In this document: positions 63,582 to 64,000 of the stretch, in pieces | How positions within the stretch are numbered: position 1 is the stretch's first letter | Layout of the letters: each line of letters opens with the position of its first letter | Program-made: the position numbers and the translations under genes | The notes under the pieces: model-generated | What the model was told of the DNA's origin: nothing | Database searches by the model: none | What the model saw: the letters and a program-made list of their open reading frames with translations, nothing else | Assembly (NCBI RefSeq): GCF_009870125.1 | Contig: NC_046681.1 | Coordinates: 14,087,001 to 14,151,000, forward strand | DNA from: Drosophila pseudoobscura | Lineage: Eukaryota; Arthropoda; Insecta; Diptera; Drosophilidae | Length of the DNA: 64,000 nt | Reading direction: 5' to 3'

Positions 63582-64000
63582 ATGGCTGAAAACAATGTGC
63601 CGCTACGAGACTTTGACGAAGAGAGCGACACCGACTCTGAGACAGAATTACTCATACGCAGAGACGTACGGACCGCGAGCTTCGCTGCCGCCAGCAGCAG
63701 CATCAAGAGCAACAGCAAAAACAACAGCAGGGGCAGACACCGCAAAAGCTCAACTGGTTATAGCGGTGTCGTCAACAGCAGCAGCGGCGGCGGCGGCAGC
63801 TTTCTGGGGAATCTCTTTGGGCACAGTCTTGGCTCTGCCGCCGGACAAATACGTTATAGAAATGAGCGAAGTCGCGAGCGCGCGAAATACTCGAACAGCA
63901 GCAGCAGCAGCAGTGTTTCGAAACTGGCGCAATTAACGCAGACGTCAGCGGGTGGCAGCGCTGTTGCTGGTTCCGCTGCTTCCGGCCCCAGCGGGGGTGC
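63582..64000 (+). CDS. unidentified Ser/Gly-rich protein, N-terminal part only
   Basis: Opens with MAENNVPLRDFDEESDTDSE and stays open for 139 codons to the window edge. After the acidic start come TELLIRRDVRTASF, a Ser/Asn-rich stretch, GGGGSFLGNLFGHSLGSAAG, an Arg-rich RYRNERSRERAKYS and a Ser run. The ATG context (AAGATGG) is favourable. Codon pattern and low-complexity composition are typical of Drosophila coding exons, and GC is higher than the flank. I do not recognise the family. The acidic/di-leucine-like start (ETELLI) hints at a cytosolic tail, but that is speculation. Confidence 0.65.
   Translation, partial: MAENNVPLRDFDEESDTDSETELLIRRDVRTASFAAASSSIKSNSKNNSRGRHRKSSTGYSGVVNSSSGGGGSFLGNLFGHSLGSAAGQIRYRNERSRERAKYSNSSSSSSVSKLAQLTQTSAGGSAVAGSAASGPSGG

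Overview
This is genomic DNA from a Drosophila (subgenus Sophophora). Three things show it: a recognisable brain-specific homeobox gene (bsh), two U2 snRNA genes with the Drosophila-type PSEA promoter, and short-intron genes carrying Ohler Motif 1 and DRE core-promoter elements. In D. melanogaster bsh and a U2 pair sit at 38A-B on 2L, so this is very probably Muller element B. The sequence is not D. melanogaster itself. An obscura-group species is my best guess, from recall only.

Layout, left to right. (1) 1-3828 (-): a Q-rich, C2H2 and triple-THAP zinc-finger gene running off the left edge, with an unexpected in-frame TAA between its two halves. (2) 4241-5200: its promoter, part of a dispersed repeat that recurs upstream of other genes here. 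(3) 5584-6847 (-) and 6995-9018 (+): a divergent pair, the GTPBP10-type Obg GTPase and tRNA-dihydrouridine synthase 3, sharing a 147-bp DRE promoter. (4) About 9197-10150: a dead C-type lectin gene, then U2 snRNA copy 1 (-). (5) 10629-11707 (-): fructose-1,6-bisphosphatase. (6) 16095-18553 (-): bsh, flanked by about 4 kb (3') and 7 kb (5') of noncoding DNA with candidate regulatory blocks. (7) 25517-26505 (+): an intact C-type lectin gene, then U2 copy 2 (-). Copies 1 and 2 of lectin plus U2 form an old dispersed duplication about 16.3 kb apart. (8) 29296-35352 (-): CdGAPr, a PX-SH3-RhoGAP protein of about 1,913 residues in six coding exons. (9) 35353-52627: about 17 kb without convincing coding sequence, probably mostly the CdGAPr 5' intron, holding a 3-kb inverted pair of mobile elements (43317-46328). 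(10) 53198-53674 (+) RBMX2/Ist3-like and 53732-57788 (-) Iwr1/SLC7A6OS-like, convergent with 57 bp between stop codons. (11) 59156-61403 (+): Uvrag. (12) 63582-64000 (+): the start of an unidentified low-complexity protein that leaves the window.

Most genes here are housekeeping: tRNA modification, mitochondrial ribosome GTPase, gluconeogenesis, RNA polymerase II import, splicing RES complex, autophagy/endosome, and U2 snRNA. Two others are a developmental regulator (bsh) and a secreted lectin. The most unusual structure is the repeat family that combines Motif 1, arrays of ATACCGT/ACGGTAT and a longer conserved tail. It sits upstream of at least three genes here, and a fourth copy points leftward toward CdGAPr, always in the same orientation relative to the gene. 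All exon boundaries were worked out by eye from splice consensus, reading-frame continuity and family knowledge; no alignment was run.
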